Assembly: GCA_943330855.2 (NCBI GenBank)
Contig: CALQJI020000044.1
Coordinates: 1-41,123, forward strand
Source: Klebsiella pneumoniae
GTDB taxonomy: Bacteria; Verrucomicrobiota; Verrucomicrobiia; Limisphaerales; SXTU01
Reading direction: 5' to 3'
Length of the DNA stretch: 41,123 nucleotides
The notes under the pieces are model-generated. The model did not search any database and was not told where the DNA came from. It saw only the letters and a program-made list of their open reading frames with translations. Each line of letters opens with the position of its first letter. The first letter of the stretch is position 1. A program made the translations under genes and the position numbers. Positions 1-8,492 of this stretch are shown here, piece after piece.

Positions 1-1240
1 CGGCAAGCCGGTGGACGAGTTCATCGAAAACCTCCTACCCCACCTCGAGGTCGGCGACATCGTCATTGATGGCGGCAACTCCCTCTTCGGCGACACCGAC
101 CGCCGGGTGAAATATCTCGAATCGAAGGGCTTTCAATACATCGGCACCGGCGTGTCCGGCGGCGAAGAAGGCGCGCGCCGCGGACCTTCCATCATGCCCG
201 GCGGCTCCCCCTCCGCGTGGCCGGCAGTGAAGGCCATCTTCCAAGGCATCTCCGCCAAGGTGGACGGCGGCACGCCCTGCTGCGACTGGGTCGGCGAGGG
301 CGGTGCGGGCCATTACGTGAAGATGGTCCACAACGGCATCGAGTATGGCGACATGCAGCTCATCTGCGAGGCCTACAACATCATGAAGAACGGCGTCGGG
401 ATGAGCGCCGACGAGATGCACGAGGTGCTCAAGGAATGGAACACCGGCGACCTCGACAGCTACCTCATCGAGATCAGCCGCGACATCCTCGCCAAGAAGG
501 ACGAGGACGGCTCCCCGCTCGTGGACAAAATCCTCGACACCGCCGGCCAAAAGGGCACCGGCAAGTGGACGGTCATCAATTCGCAGGACCTCGGCATCCC
601 CATCACGCTCATGGCGGAAGCGGTTTACTCCCGCTGCGTCTCCGCGCTGAAGGACGAGCGCGTGAAGGCTGCGAAGAAGCTGAAAGGCCCGCGACCGTTC
701 CTCACGAGCATCGCGGCCAACCCCGAGCGCAAGAAGCAGTTCATCGCCGACATCCGCGACGCGCTCTATTGCTCAAAGATCGTCAGCTACGCGCAGGGCT
801 ACATGCTCATGCGCGCCGCCGCGAAGGAATACGGCTGGAACCTCAACTACGGCGGCATCGCCCTCATGTGGCGCGGCGGCTGCATCATCCGCAGCGCCTT
901 CCTCGGCAAGATCAAAGAGGCCTACGACAAGAACCCGAAGCTCGCGAACCTCATGCTCGACGACTTCTTCCGCGCCGAGATCAAGCGCTGCCAGAAGGGG
1001 TGGCGCAAGATCGTCTCCACGGCGGCGTTGCGCGGCATCCCCGTGCCGGCCTTCAGCACTGCGCTGGCATTCTACGACCAGTATCGCAGCGCCGTGTTGC
1101 CCGCGAACCTGCTCCAGGCGCAGCGCGACTACTTCGGCGCGCACACCTACGAGCGCTTGGACAAACCGCGCGGCGAGTTCTTCCACACGAACTGGACCGG
1201 CCGCGGCGGCAACATCTCGTCGAGCACTTACAACGTGTAA
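1..1240 (+). CDS. gnd: 6-phosphogluconate dehydrogenase, 5'-truncated by the window edge
   Basis: Cytosolic enzyme of the oxidative pentose phosphate pathway; it converts 6-phosphogluconate and NADP+ to ribulose 5-phosphate, CO2 and NADPH. The frame is open from base 2, reading GKPVDEFIENL before the GTG at 11, so the true start and about 70 residues of the Rossmann domain lie outside the window. Visible family motifs are IDGGNSLFGDT, the substrate-loop segment GVSGGEEGARRGPSIMPGG, the catalytic-lysine segment HYVKMVHNGIEYGDMQ, and GTGKWTVINSQDLGIP. The C-terminal helical domain is intact and ends in a Ser/Thr-rich tail, as is usual. A strong intrinsic terminator follows 16 bases after the stop, so the gene closes its transcription unit. 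Identification is secure. Confidence 0.97.
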   Translation, partial: GKPVDEFIENLLPHLEVGDIVIDGGNSLFGDTDRRVKYLESKGFQYIGTGVSGGEEGARRGPSIMPGGSPSAWPAVKAIFQGISAKVDGGTPCCDWVGEGGAGHYVKMVHNGIEYGDMQLICEAYNIMKNGVGMSADEMHEVLKEWNTGDLDSYLIEISRDILAKKDEDGSPLVDKILDTAGQKGTGKWTVINSQDLGIPITLMAEAVYSRCVSALKDERVKAAKKLKGPRPFLTSIAANPERKKQFIADIRDALYCSKIVSYAQGYMLMRAAAKEYGWNLNYGGIALMWRGGCIIRSAFLGKIKEAYDKNPKLANLMLDDFFRAEIKRCQKGWRKIVSTAALRGIPVPAFSTALAFYDQYRSAVLPANLLQAQRDYFGAHTYERLDKPRGEFFHTNWTGRGGNISSSTYNV

Positions 1241-1256
1241 CAAAGACAGGCTTCAG

Positions 1257-1292
1257 AGGGGTGTCGTCCGCGAAGGGCGACACCCCTTTTTT
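1257..1292 (+). terminator. Intrinsic terminator of gnd
   Basis: A perfect 10-bp stem (AGGGGTGTCG at 1257-1266 with CGACACCCCT at 1278-1287) encloses an 11-base loop. It runs directly into six T residues (1287-1292). It lies 16 bases after the gnd stop codon. Confidence 0.92.
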
Positions 1293-1322
1293 CTGCGGTG
1301 ACCCGACTGCCGCACCTCTTGC

Positions 1323-1400
1323 TCTTAATCCTAATCTTACTCTTAATCCTCCCCGCGCTGCTGCCCGCAGAGGGAGAGCAGGATTAAGATTACGATTCAG
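1323..1400. repeat. Inverted pair of 6-bp-period (CTTAAT-like) micro-arrays
   Basis: The left arm is built of hexamers CTTAAT, CCTAAT, CTTACT, CTTAAT (1325-1350). The right arm at 1380-1400 (AGGATTAAGATTACGATTC) is its inverted counterpart; 17 of 21 positions match 1330-1350. About 29 GC-rich bases separate the arms. The element occupies almost all the DNA between the gnd terminator and dxr and ends about 14 bases before the dxr start. It could form a long hairpin in a dxr leader transcript. It resembles dispersed intergenic palindromes, not a gene. Confidence 0.7.
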
Positions 1401-1414
1401 AGAGAACCAGTTTG

Positions 1415-2563
1415 ATGAAAAACGTCGTCCTCCTCGGCAGCACCGGCTCCATCGGCACCAGCACCCTCAAGGTCGCCGATGACCTCCCCGACCGCCTGCG
1501 CATCCTCGGCCTCGCAGCCGGCGGCAACTCCGATCTGCTCCTCGCCCAAACCCTCAAGTATCAGCCCGCCGCCATCTCCATCACCGATCCGGCCAAGGCC
1601 AACGAACTCCAGTCCGCCCTCGGCACCAAGGTCCAGGTCCACGCCGGCAACGAAGGCCTGCTGAAGCTCGCCACGCTGCCCGAGGCCGACATCGTCCTCA
1701 TCGCCATCGTCGGCACCGCTGGATTGCAACCCGCCCTCGCCGCCATCCGCGCGGGCAAGGACATCGCCGTCGCGTCGAAGGAAATCCTCGTCATGGCCGG
1801 CGAGACCGTGATGAACGAGGCCCGCAAGCACGGCGTGCGCGTCCTCGCCGTGGACAGCGAGCACTCCGCCATCTTCCAGTGCCTCGACGACAAGCCGCCG
1901 AGTTCCGTCCGCAACCTCTGGCTCACCGCCAGCGGCGGCCCCTTCCGCGACCGGGCGCTGCACCCGAAGGAATCCTTCGCCGACATCACCGTCGAGCGCG
2001 CGCTGAAACACCCGAGCTGGGTCATGGGCCGCAAGATCACGATTGATTCCGCCACGCTCTTCAACAAGGGCCTAGAGATGATCGAGGCCCGCTGGCTCTT
2101 CGACATCGGCATGGACCGCGTGAAGGTCGTCGTGCATCCCCAGAGCATCGTCCACTCGATGGTCGAGTTCGTGGACGGCTCCATCATCGCGCAACTCAGC
2201 ACGCCCGACATGTGCCTGCCCATCCAATACGCCCTCACCTACCCCGACCGCGTCGGCAGCGACCGTGTGCAGACGAACTTCGCCAAGCTCGGCACCCTCA
2301 CCTTCGAGGAGCCGGACACCGACCGCTTCCCCGCTCTCAACCTCGCGCGCCGGGCGGGTGAAGTCGGCGGCACCCTCCCCGCCGTGCTCAACGCCGCGAA
2401 CGAAGTCGCCGTGGAAGCCTTCTGCAACCGCCAGACCAAGTTCACCGACATCTCCGCCGCCGTCGCCCGCACGATGGAGGCGCACCGCGTCGTTGAGCAA
2501 CCCACCTTGGAGCAAATCCTCGAAGCGGATGCGTGGGCACGGCAAAGGACGCTGAACGGCTGA
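1415..2563 (+). CDS. dxr: 1-deoxy-D-xylulose 5-phosphate reductoisomerase
   Basis: Second step of the MEP isoprenoid pathway: it rearranges and reduces 1-deoxy-D-xylulose 5-phosphate to MEP using NADPH and a divalent metal. The ATG at 1415 places the nucleotide-binding motif GSTGSIGTSTL directly at the N terminus; the preceding TTG at 1412 is in frame but unlikely. Further motifs are VDSEHSAIFQCL and LTASGGPFR (substrate and metal site), HPSWVMGRKITIDSATL, NKGLEMIEA and HPQSIVHSMVEF. The 382-residue length is normal. The cytochrome-like gene follows after 68 bases. The usual neighbour rseP is not seen. The upstream hexamer palindrome may form part of the leader. Confidence 0.97.
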   Translation: MKNVVLLGSTGSIGTSTLKVADDLPDRLRILGLAAGGNSDLLLAQTLKYQPAAISITDPAKANELQSALGTKVQVHAGNEGLLKLATLPEADIVLIAIVGTAGLQPALAAIRAGKDIAVASKEILVMAGETVMNEARKHGVRVLAVDSEHSAIFQCLDDKPPSSVRNLWLTASGGPFRDRALHPKESFADITVERALKHPSWVMGRKITIDSATLFNKGLEMIEARWLFDIGMDRVKVVVHPQSIVHSMVEFVDGSIIAQLSTPDMCLPIQYALTYPDRVGSDRVQTNFAKLGTLTFEEPDTDRFPALNLARRAGEVGGTLPAVLNAANEVAVEAFCNRQTKFTDISAAVARTMEAHRVVEQPTLEQILEADAWARQRTLNG

Positions 2564-2631
2564 TACCGCACCAAGCACCCGCTTGCCCCGCTTGCATTCC
2601 CGCGCAGCGGAAGTCTAACTTTCCGCCCCTT

Positions 2632-5600
2632 ATGAAAATTGTGTCTTTCCTCCGGCTGCTGGCTGCGTTCTCGCTCGCCGCTGCCACTGGTTTCAGCGCG
2701 GAGATTCCGAAGAAGGCTGGCTCCGAGGCGGTGCGTATCGATCCCGGCGCGGCCACCGCCGATGCCGAGCTGGCCGCGAAGAAGTTCAAGCTCGCCCCCG
2801 GCCTCAAGGTGGACCTCTGGGCCGCCGAGCCGATGCTCGCGAACCCCGTCGCCTTCTGCATCGACGAGCGCGGGCGCATCTACGTCTCCGAGACGCACCG
2901 GCTCCATCAAGGCGTCACCGACATCCGCGGGCACATGAACTGGCTCGACGAGGAACTCGCCGCCAAGTCCACCGACGCCATGCGCCAGCTCTTCGTCCGC
3001 TACAAATACGATGGCAAGACCAACGTCTCCGAGCGCGTCACGCTTATCGAGGACCGCACGGGCAGCGGGCTGGCCACGCATTACAGCGTCTTCGCGGACA
3101 AGGTTTTCAATTCGACCGTGGACGGCATCGCGTCCGGCGTGCTCGCGCGCCGGGGCAACGTCTGGCTCGCAAACATCCCCAACCTCTGGCTGCTCCGCGA
3201 CAACGACGGTGACGGAAAAACCGACGGACCGACCGATGTGCGCAAGCCGCTGCTGACGGGCTTCGGCGTGCGCGTGGGTTTCCTCGGCCACGATTTGCAC
3301 GGCCTGCGCATCGGGCCGGACGGCAAGCTCTACTTCAGCATCGGCGATCGCGGCGCGAACGTGCAGTCGCTCGAAGGCAAGACCGTCGCGAACACCGAGG
3401 CTGGCGCGATTTACCGCTGCAACCAGGACGGGAGCGACTTGGAAATCTTCCACCACGGCCTGCGCAACCCGCAGGAGCTGGCCTTCGACGAGTTCGGCAA
3501 TCTCTTCACCGGCGACAACAACTCCGACGGCGGCGACCCCGCGCGCTGGGTTTACGCCGTCGAAGGTGGCGACACGGGCTGGCGCATCGGCTGGCAGTTC
3601 ATCGAGAGCGCGCCGTGGACTTCGCGGCGCGGCCCGTGGCTCGGCGAGCGCATGTGTTTCCCGGAGGACCGCGCCGCGCACATCCTGCCGCCGCTCGCAA
3701 ACATCGCCAATGGCCCCAGCGGTCTCGCTTACTATCCCGGCACCGGCCTGCCCGCGAAATACGACGGCCATTTCCTGCTCTGTGACTTCAAGGGGGCCAG
3801 CACCGCGAGTGGCATCTGGAGCTTCAAGATGCAACCCAAGGGCGCGAGCTTCGATCTGGTCGAAAAGGAGCAGTTCATCTGGAACACGCTCGTGACCGAC
3901 GTGGACTTCGGCTACGACGGCCACGTCTATTTCTCCGACTGGATCGAGGGCTGGGCCATGACGGGCAAGGGCCGCGTTTACCGCATTTCCGACCCCGCCA
4001 CGGTAAAGAGCGCAGACGAAGTGAAGGCCATCTTCGCCGGCGATTTCACCAAACGCTCGGTGAACGAACTCAAGGGCCAGCTCGCCCACCGCGACATGCG
4101 CGTGCGGCAGGAGGCGCAATTCACGCTCGTGGAGAAGGGCGCGGACGGACAACGCGCGCTGGCTGAAACCGCCGCGTCGGGCAAATCGCTGCAAGCGCGT
4201 GTCCACGGCATTTGGGGGCTGGGGCAGTTGGCCCAAAGTCCGAAGTCCAAAGTCCAAAGCCTCGCGGCGCTTCGTCCGTTGCTGGCCGATGCGGAAGTCG
4301 AAGTGCGTGCGCAGGTTGTGAAGGTTCTCGGAGACGCGCGCGATGCGGCGGCGGGCGCGGCCATCACGGCGCTGCTCGGCGATGCCAGCTCGCGTGTGCG
4401 CCACTTGGCTGCGATTGCCATCGGCAAGATTCGTGTGCCTGCGGCCGTGCCTGCGCTGGTCGCGCTCCTTGCTGACAACGCGGACAAGGACGCCGTGCTC
4501 CGCCACTCCGGCGTGATGGGCCTGCTCGGTTGTGCGGACGCACGGACCATCGCCGCGCTCAAGTCACACGCGTCGCCCTCGGTGCGCGTCGCGGCAGTGG
4601 TTGCGCTGCGCCGCTTGGAGCGCGCGGAAGTCAGCCAGTTCCTCGCGGATGCCGATGGCCGTGTGGTCCTCGAAGCCGCCCGGGCCATCAGCGAGATTCC
4701 CATCGCACAAGCGCTGCCCGCACTCGCCGCGTTGCAGCCAGATTTCAGCAAGCTGACGGCCGAGCAACGGCCCGCGCTGGCCCGCCGCATCCTCAGCGCG
4801 AATTACCGCCTCGGCGACGCCGCTTCAGCCACGCGTATCGCGGGCATCGCGGCCAACTCGAACATCCCCGACGCCGCGCGCGCGGAAGCCCTCGACCTGC
4901 TCGCCGAGTGGGCCAAGCCCTCGGGTCGCGACCGCATCACCGGCCTCTGGCGTCCGCTCCCCACGCGCGATGCGAAGCTCGCCGCTGCTGCCGCGAAGCC
5001 CGTGCTTGCTGCTGCGTTGCGCACCGGTGCGACGCCCGTCCGCCTCGCCGCCGTGAAGGCCGCGACCCAACTCGAAGTGGCCGAGGTGAGCCCGGTTCTT
5101 TTTGAACTCGTCTCCGACGCGAAGGCTGACCCCGGCGTGCGCGTGGGCGCGTTGAACCGCCTCGCCGCCGTGAAGGACGCACAGCTCTCCGCCGCGCTCG
5201 AAGTCGCCGCGACGGACAAGGCCGAACCGCTGCGCATCGCCGCCACGAGCATCCGGGCGAAGACCGGCAAAGGCAGCGCGGTTGCCCCGCTGAAGGCTCT
5301 CCTCTCGACTGGCACGCTGGGCGAAAAGCAGAACGCCATCACCACCCTCGGCAGCATCCCCGGCGCGGAAGCGGACGGTGTGATTGCCTCGCTCATGAAC
5401 GACCTCGTGTCTGGCAAGGTCGCGCCGGAGCTGCACTTGGAACTGCTCGAAGCGGCCGACAAGCGCACGGATGCCAACGTGAAGTCGGGCCTCGACAAGT
5501 TCAAAGCCCAGCGGCGCGCCGACGACATTCTCTGGAGCTACCGCCCGACACTCGCCGGCGGCAGCGCGGCCAGCGGCAAAAAGATTTTCCTCGAACGCGT

Positions 5601-5976
5601 CGAAGCCTCCTGCGCCCGCTGCCACAAGGTGGGTCCCGACGGCGCTGAAGTGGGGCCGACGCTGGATGGCATCGCGGCCAAGCAGACGCGCGAGTATCTG
5701 CTGGAGTCGCTCGTCGCGCCGAATGCGAAGATTGCGCCCGGCTTCGAGAGCCTGACGGTGGTGCTGAAGGACGGGCGGAACTTCGCCGGCGTCAACAAAC
5801 CGAGCGGCCCCGACGAGGTGGTCATCAATTCGCCGGAGGATGGCGTGATGAAGTTCAAGAAGTCGGACATCGCCAAGATTCAGAAGGGCCAGTCCGCCAT
5901 GCCGGACACGATGATCAAAGTGCTCTCGAACCGCGACATCCGTGACCTCGTGGAGTTTCTAGCATCCCTCAAGTAG
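2632..5976 (+). CDS. Secreted PVC-type CxxCH heme-binding protein with beta-propeller and HEAT repeats
   Basis: The 1114-residue product starts with a signal peptide (MKIVSFLRLLAAFSLAAATG). Residues of roughly 50-460 resemble the propeller-like 'membrane-bound dehydrogenase' domain typical of Planctomycetes and Verrucomicrobia, with segments such as LRIGPDGKLYFSIGDRG and HHGLRNPQELAFDEFGN. About residues 490-930 are HEAT-like alpha-helical repeats (for example LADAEVEVRAQVVKVLGDA). The C-terminal module has one heme c motif, CARCH at residues 994-998, followed by GPDGAEVGPTLDGI. It probably acts outside the inner membrane in electron transfer or sugar/polymer oxidation; the substrate is unknown. 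ATG 2632 is chosen because it gives the signal peptide; the upstream GTG at 2533 overlaps dxr. Oddities are an in-frame 7-bp tandem array at 4234-4260 and a stop codon supplied by a repeat element. Confidence 0.9.
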   Translation: MKIVSFLRLLAAFSLAAATGFSAEIPKKAGSEAVRIDPGAATADAELAAKKFKLAPGLKVDLWAAEPMLANPVAFCIDERGRIYVSETHRLHQGVTDIRGHMNWLDEELAAKSTDAMRQLFVRYKYDGKTNVSERVTLIEDRTGSGLATHYSVFADKVFNSTVDGIASGVLARRGNVWLANIPNLWLLRDNDGDGKTDGPTDVRKPLLTGFGVRVGFLGHDLHGLRIGPDGKLYFSIGDRGANVQSLEGKTVANTEAGAIYRCNQDGSDLEIFHHGLRNPQELAFDEFGNLFTGDNNSDGGDPARWVYAVEGGDTGWRIGWQFIESAPWTSRRGPWLGERMCFPEDRAAHILPPLANIANGPSGLAYYPGTGLPAKYDGHFLLCDFKGASTASGIWSFKMQPKGASFDLVEKEQFIWNTLVTDVDFGYDGHVYFSDWIEGWAMTGKGRVYRISDPATVKSADEVKAIFAGDFTKRSVNELKGQLAHRDMRVRQEAQFTLVEKGADGQRALAETAASGKSLQARVHGIWGLGQLAQSPKSKVQSLAALRPLLADAEVEVRAQVVKVLGDARDAAAGAAITALLGDASSRVRHLAAIAIGKIRVPAAVPALVALLADNADKDAVLRHSGVMGLLGCADARTIAALKSHASPSVRVAAVVALRRLERAEVSQFLADADGRVVLEAARAISEIPIAQALPALAALQPDFSKLTAEQRPALARRILSANYRLGDAASATRIAGIAANSNIPDAARAEALDLLAEWAKPSGRDRITGLWRPLPTRDAKLAAAAAKPVLAAALRTGATPVRLAAVKAATQLEVAEVSPVLFELVSDAKADPGVRVGALNRLAAVKDAQLSAALEVAATDKAEPLRIAATSIRAKTGKGSAVAPLKALLSTGTLGEKQNAITTLGSIPGAEADGVIASLMNDLVSGKVAPELHLELLEAADKRTDANVKSGLDKFKAQRRADDILWSYRPTLAGGSAASGKKIFLERVEASCARCHKVGPDGAEVGPTLDGIAAKQTREYLLESLVAPNAKIAPGFESLTVVLKDGRNFAGVNKPSGPDEVVINSPEDGVMKFKKSDIAKIQKGQSAMPDTMIKVLSNRDIRDLVEFLASLK
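4234..4260. repeat. 7-bp tandem array (CAAAGTC) inside the cytochrome/HEAT gene
   Basis: The units are CAAAGTC, CGAAGTC, CAAAGTC and a partial CAAAGC, back to back. They are translated as part of QSPKSKVQS between two HEAT-like helices, a basic polar stretch unlike the surrounding Ala/Val-rich helices. It looks like a short repeat inserted or expanded within the coding sequence while keeping the frame open. Confidence 0.75.
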
Positions 5977-6036
5977 TCGCAGGCTTGAGCCTGCGCTTCA
6001 ACGAGCCTTGATTCGCAACCTGAAGGTTGCGACTAC
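5973..6036. repeat. Two-hairpin palindromic element, GTAGTCGCA family, copy 1
   Basis: The outer arms are GTAGTCGCA (5973-5981) and TGCGACTAC (6028-6036), exact reverse complements. Each arm begins its own inner hairpin: CGCAGGCT-TG-AGCCTGCG on the left and CGCAACC-TGAA-GGTTGCG on the right. The element overlaps the end of the cytochrome gene, and the TAG within GTAGTC is that gene's stop codon. It lies between convergent genes and could also stop transcription, though no T-run follows. A second copy with identical outer arms lies inside mutS. Confidence 0.85.
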
Positions 6037-6041
6037 GGTCG

Positions 6042-6722
6042 CTATGAGCGCGCCGCTTTCTTCGACCGGCGGGCCTTCGTCTTTGCGATGTAGGGCACCG
6101 CATCCGGCGTTTTGCAGTCCGTGTCTCCGTGGTTCACTTCGACTGTGCCGATGCGTTTCGCGGCGGCGACGGCGAGTTTCTCCAACTTGTCGTTGCGAAC
6201 GCCGATGGCGATGAGCGCCCCGTTCATCGCGTAACGCACGCAGTTTTGCGCACCGTGGATGTCGCGTTCGATGGTCTTGAGTAGGCCGGCGGACTTCGTG
6301 TCGGGTAAAGTGGAGTTCATCGCCATCCTCGCCACCACATCCCAGCCCGTCACGGCCACGAACTCACGCGCATCCCCACACCACTTCGCAGCCACTGCCT
6401 CCGCCAATGCGGTGCTAGTGGCGAAATTAGAAAGAGCCCCTGCCATGCCGCGGTTGTCGCAGTCCGCCGCCCACGCGTCGAGCAGCTTGGCCGTCGCCTG
6501 CTGCGGGTCGGCGAGCATCGTGGCGAGCAAGCGCGCGTCGAGCCAACCCGAGGCCCACAGGTCGAGGGCGAGCGTGTGGTCACGTTTGCTTTGCCTCGTG
6601 AGCTTGCCCAAGAAAGAAAAGCTGACGCCGAACATCTTGGGGCCTGCGCCGTGGCGGGCGTAGGTCTTGCGGGTCTGCGCGGAGCCGGCGGCTTCGAGTT
6701 GCTGGGCTTGGTCGAGTGTCAT
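6042..6722 (-). CDS. DNA alkylation repair protein, AlkD-like (HEAT-like fold)
   Basis: The 226-residue protein has the alpha-helical pattern of the DNA alkylation repair family (AlkD/AlkC-like HEAT-like glycosylases, which remove alkylated bases). Visible features are the N-terminal RKTYARHGAGPKMFGVSF segment, LALDLWASGWLDARLLATM, a Trp/Asp-containing VTGWDVVARMAMN segment and CVRYAMNGALIAIGVRN, then a basic tail (KTKARRSKKAARS). ATG 6722 is chosen because the family N terminus begins there; an earlier in-frame start at 6779 adds residues with no family look. The gene is convergent with the cytochrome gene and divergent from rph. The sub-family, and whether it is an active glycosylase, cannot be told by eye. 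Confidence 0.8.
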   Translation of the reverse strand: MTLDQAQQLEAAGSAQTRKTYARHGAGPKMFGVSFSFLGKLTRQSKRDHTLALDLWASGWLDARLLATMLADPQQATAKLLDAWAADCDNRGMAGALSNFATSTALAEAVAAKWCGDAREFVAVTGWDVVARMAMNSTLPDTKSAGLLKTIERDIHGAQNCVRYAMNGALIAIGVRNDKLEKLAVAAAKRIGTVEVNHGDTDCKTPDAVPYIAKTKARRSKKAARS

Positions 6723-7061
6723 GGCGGGTGGTTCAGGTGGGTTTGATCTAACTCTGCACTGAGCTGAACTCAAGCTCACCCAATGTGAGTATCCGGTGGG
6801 ACTCTACATCGGCGAAGTCCACCCACCGGTGCTTACCCTCGGCCTCATATCGTTTCCAGATACGTTTACTCTGGCGTCAGTCCACACCCATCCGTGCGCC
6901 GGCCATGACTGTCAGTCGTGCGCGTTCGTTGCGGCTCTTCGGCAATGTCTCCACGTCATTGGCGGTTGCTTTCGCATACCCGTCTCTACTGGGACATGGT
7001 AGCCGAGTTCCTGAATTCCCCATTGCCCCGACCCCGCGCGGTTCCTAACATCGCCGCCCTT
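6723..7061. other. 339-bp intergenic region between divergent alkD-like and rph genes
   Basis: No recognisable gene, RNA or repeat is seen. Two overlapping frames (6785-7048 and 6796-7002) are open but show no family resemblance and contain His/Cys/Pro-rich sequence typical of chance translation. The region must hold the promoters of both neighbours, but I cannot pick a convincing -35/-10 pair. The rph start is preceded by CGCCGCCCTT, a C-rich leader without a Shine-Dalgarno. Confidence 0.5.
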
Positions 7062-7805
7062 ATGGCCGAATCTTCCATCACCTTCCTCCGCGCTGCCGGG
7101 CGTCGGGCTGACCAACTCCGCCCCGTCCGTTTCCAAAACCACATCGCGCCGCACGCGGCCGGCTCCACGCTCATCGAGTGGGGCAATACGCGCGTCATCT
7201 GCGGCGTGACCATCGAGGAGTCCGTTCCCCGCTGGATGAAGGATCAGGGCGTCACCGGCGGCTGGATCACGGCGGAGTATTCCATGCTCCCCTACTCCAC
7301 CCACACGCGGAAGCAGCGCGACAGCAGCAAGGGCAAGGTGGACGGGCGCTCGATTGAAATCCAACGGCTCATCGGCCGCGCGATGCGTTCCGCGCTCGAC
7401 CTCGACAAGCTCGGCGCTCGCACCGTCTGCGTGGATTGCGATGTGTTGCAAGCCGACGGCGGCACGCGCACCGCTGCCATCACCGGCGCGGTCGTCGCGC
7501 TGCGGCTCGCGCTGAAGAAGCTCATGGCCGAGGGCAAACTCACCGCCGACCCCATCGTCAACAACGTCGCCGCCGTCAGCGTGGGCATCGTCAACGGCAT
7601 CCCGCTGTTGGACCTCTGCTACACCGAGGACGCCGCCGCGCAGGTGGACATGAACCTCGTGATGACCGGCACCGGCGAGTTCATCGAGCTGCAAGGCACC
7701 GGCGAGGAAAGCACCTTCTCCGACGACCAACTCGCGGCGATGCTGACGCTCGGGCGCGTTGGAATCCGGGAGTTGCTGGCGTTGCAAGAAGCCGCCGTGA
7801 AGTAA
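7062..7805 (+). CDS. rph: Ribonuclease PH
   Basis: Phosphorolytic 3'-5' exoribonuclease that trims tRNA 3' ends and degrades structured RNA. The start at ATG 7062 gives 247 residues, close to the usual 240-250, and puts the family N terminus (AGRRADQLRPVRF) near residue 10; an upstream in-frame start at 6918 would add 48 non-family residues. Motifs include GNTRVICGVTIEE, WITAEYSMLPYSTHTRKQRD, GRSIEIQRLIGRAMR, the phosphate-site segment DGGTRTAAITGA and DLCYTEDAAAQVDMN. The histidine phosphatase gene follows after 58 bases, probably co-transcribed. Confidence 0.97.
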   Translation: MAESSITFLRAAGRRADQLRPVRFQNHIAPHAAGSTLIEWGNTRVICGVTIEESVPRWMKDQGVTGGWITAEYSMLPYSTHTRKQRDSSKGKVDGRSIEIQRLIGRAMRSALDLDKLGARTVCVDCDVLQADGGTRTAAITGAVVALRLALKKLMAEGKLTADPIVNNVAAVSVGIVNGIPLLDLCYTEDAAAQVDMNLVMTGTGEFIELQGTGEESTFSDDQLAAMLTLGRVGIRELLALQEAAVK

Positions 7806-7863
7806 TGGCGAATCGTTGCCTTGCCACCGATTCGCCATTCCCCGTTCGACACTCGAAATTCCC

Positions 7864-8487
7864 ATGAGTTCCCCTCCCACCCGCCTCTTCCTCCTCCGCC
7901 ACGGCGAAGTCGAGGCGCGCTACCACCGCATCTTCGGCGGGCGGATTGACATGGAGCTGTCGCCGCGCGGCCACGAGCAGGCCAAGGCGCTGGCGGACTA
8001 TCTCGCGACGACGCACTTCCACTCCATCTACGTCAGCCCGATGACGCGCGCCCAGCAGACGCTCGCACCGCTGGCCGCGCAAAAAGGCCTGACCGCCACC
8101 ACGCTGACCGGCCTGCGCGAAGTGGATTTCGGTGACTGGACGGGCCTGAGCTGGCAGCAAGTCCACGAACGCTTCGGTGTCAGCGCGTTTGACTGGCTGG
8201 AGAAACTAGAGGCCGGCGAAGTCCCGGGAGCCGAGACCGGTCCGCAATTCCGGGGCCGCATCGAGCCGTGCCTGAAACAAATCCTCCGCGCTTGCCCCGG
8301 CCAGACCGTCGCCGTCGTCTGCCACGGCGGCGTGGTGCGGATGCTCCTCGCGCTGCTGCTCGAACTCCCGCTGCCCAAGCTCGCGCACTTTGACATCGAG
8401 TATGCCAGCATCACCGTCGTCGAGCAGCGCCCGCACCGGAGCGAAGTCTCGCTGCTGAACTTCACGCCCTGGCGGGATTTGCCATGA
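7864..8487 (+). CDS. Histidine phosphatase superfamily protein (phosphoglycerate mutase-like)
   Basis: The 207-residue cytosolic protein carries the RHGE phosphohistidine motif near the N terminus (LFLLRHGEVEARYH). Other family features are PRGHEQAKALADYL, VSPMTRAQQTL, LREVDFGDWTGLSW and the second catalytic His in VVCHGGVVRMLLA. The EVDFGDWTG pattern is common in alpha-ribazole phosphatase (CobC) and related enzymes, but no cobalamin genes are near, so the substrate is left open. ATG 7864 is chosen because it sits just before the conserved strand; an upstream in-frame start at 7816 overlaps nothing but lacks similarity. The gene is followed by a palindromic element. Confidence 0.9.
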   Translation: MSSPPTRLFLLRHGEVEARYHRIFGGRIDMELSPRGHEQAKALADYLATTHFHSIYVSPMTRAQQTLAPLAAQKGLTATTLTGLREVDFGDWTGLSWQQVHERFGVSAFDWLEKLEAGEVPGAETGPQFRGRIEPCLKQILRACPGQTVAVVCHGGVVRMLLALLLELPLPKLAHFDIEYASITVVEQRPHRSEVSLLNFTPWRDLP

Positions 8488-8492
8488 AATCT

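Noticed and set aside
2239..4506. 755-codon minus-strand open frame
   Set aside because: It is antisense to dxr and the cytochrome gene and has the same low-information composition.
6785..7048. Two small plus-strand frames upstream of rph
   Set aside because: No motif, no ribosome binding site and no codon pattern; they are considered chance in a divergent intergenic region.
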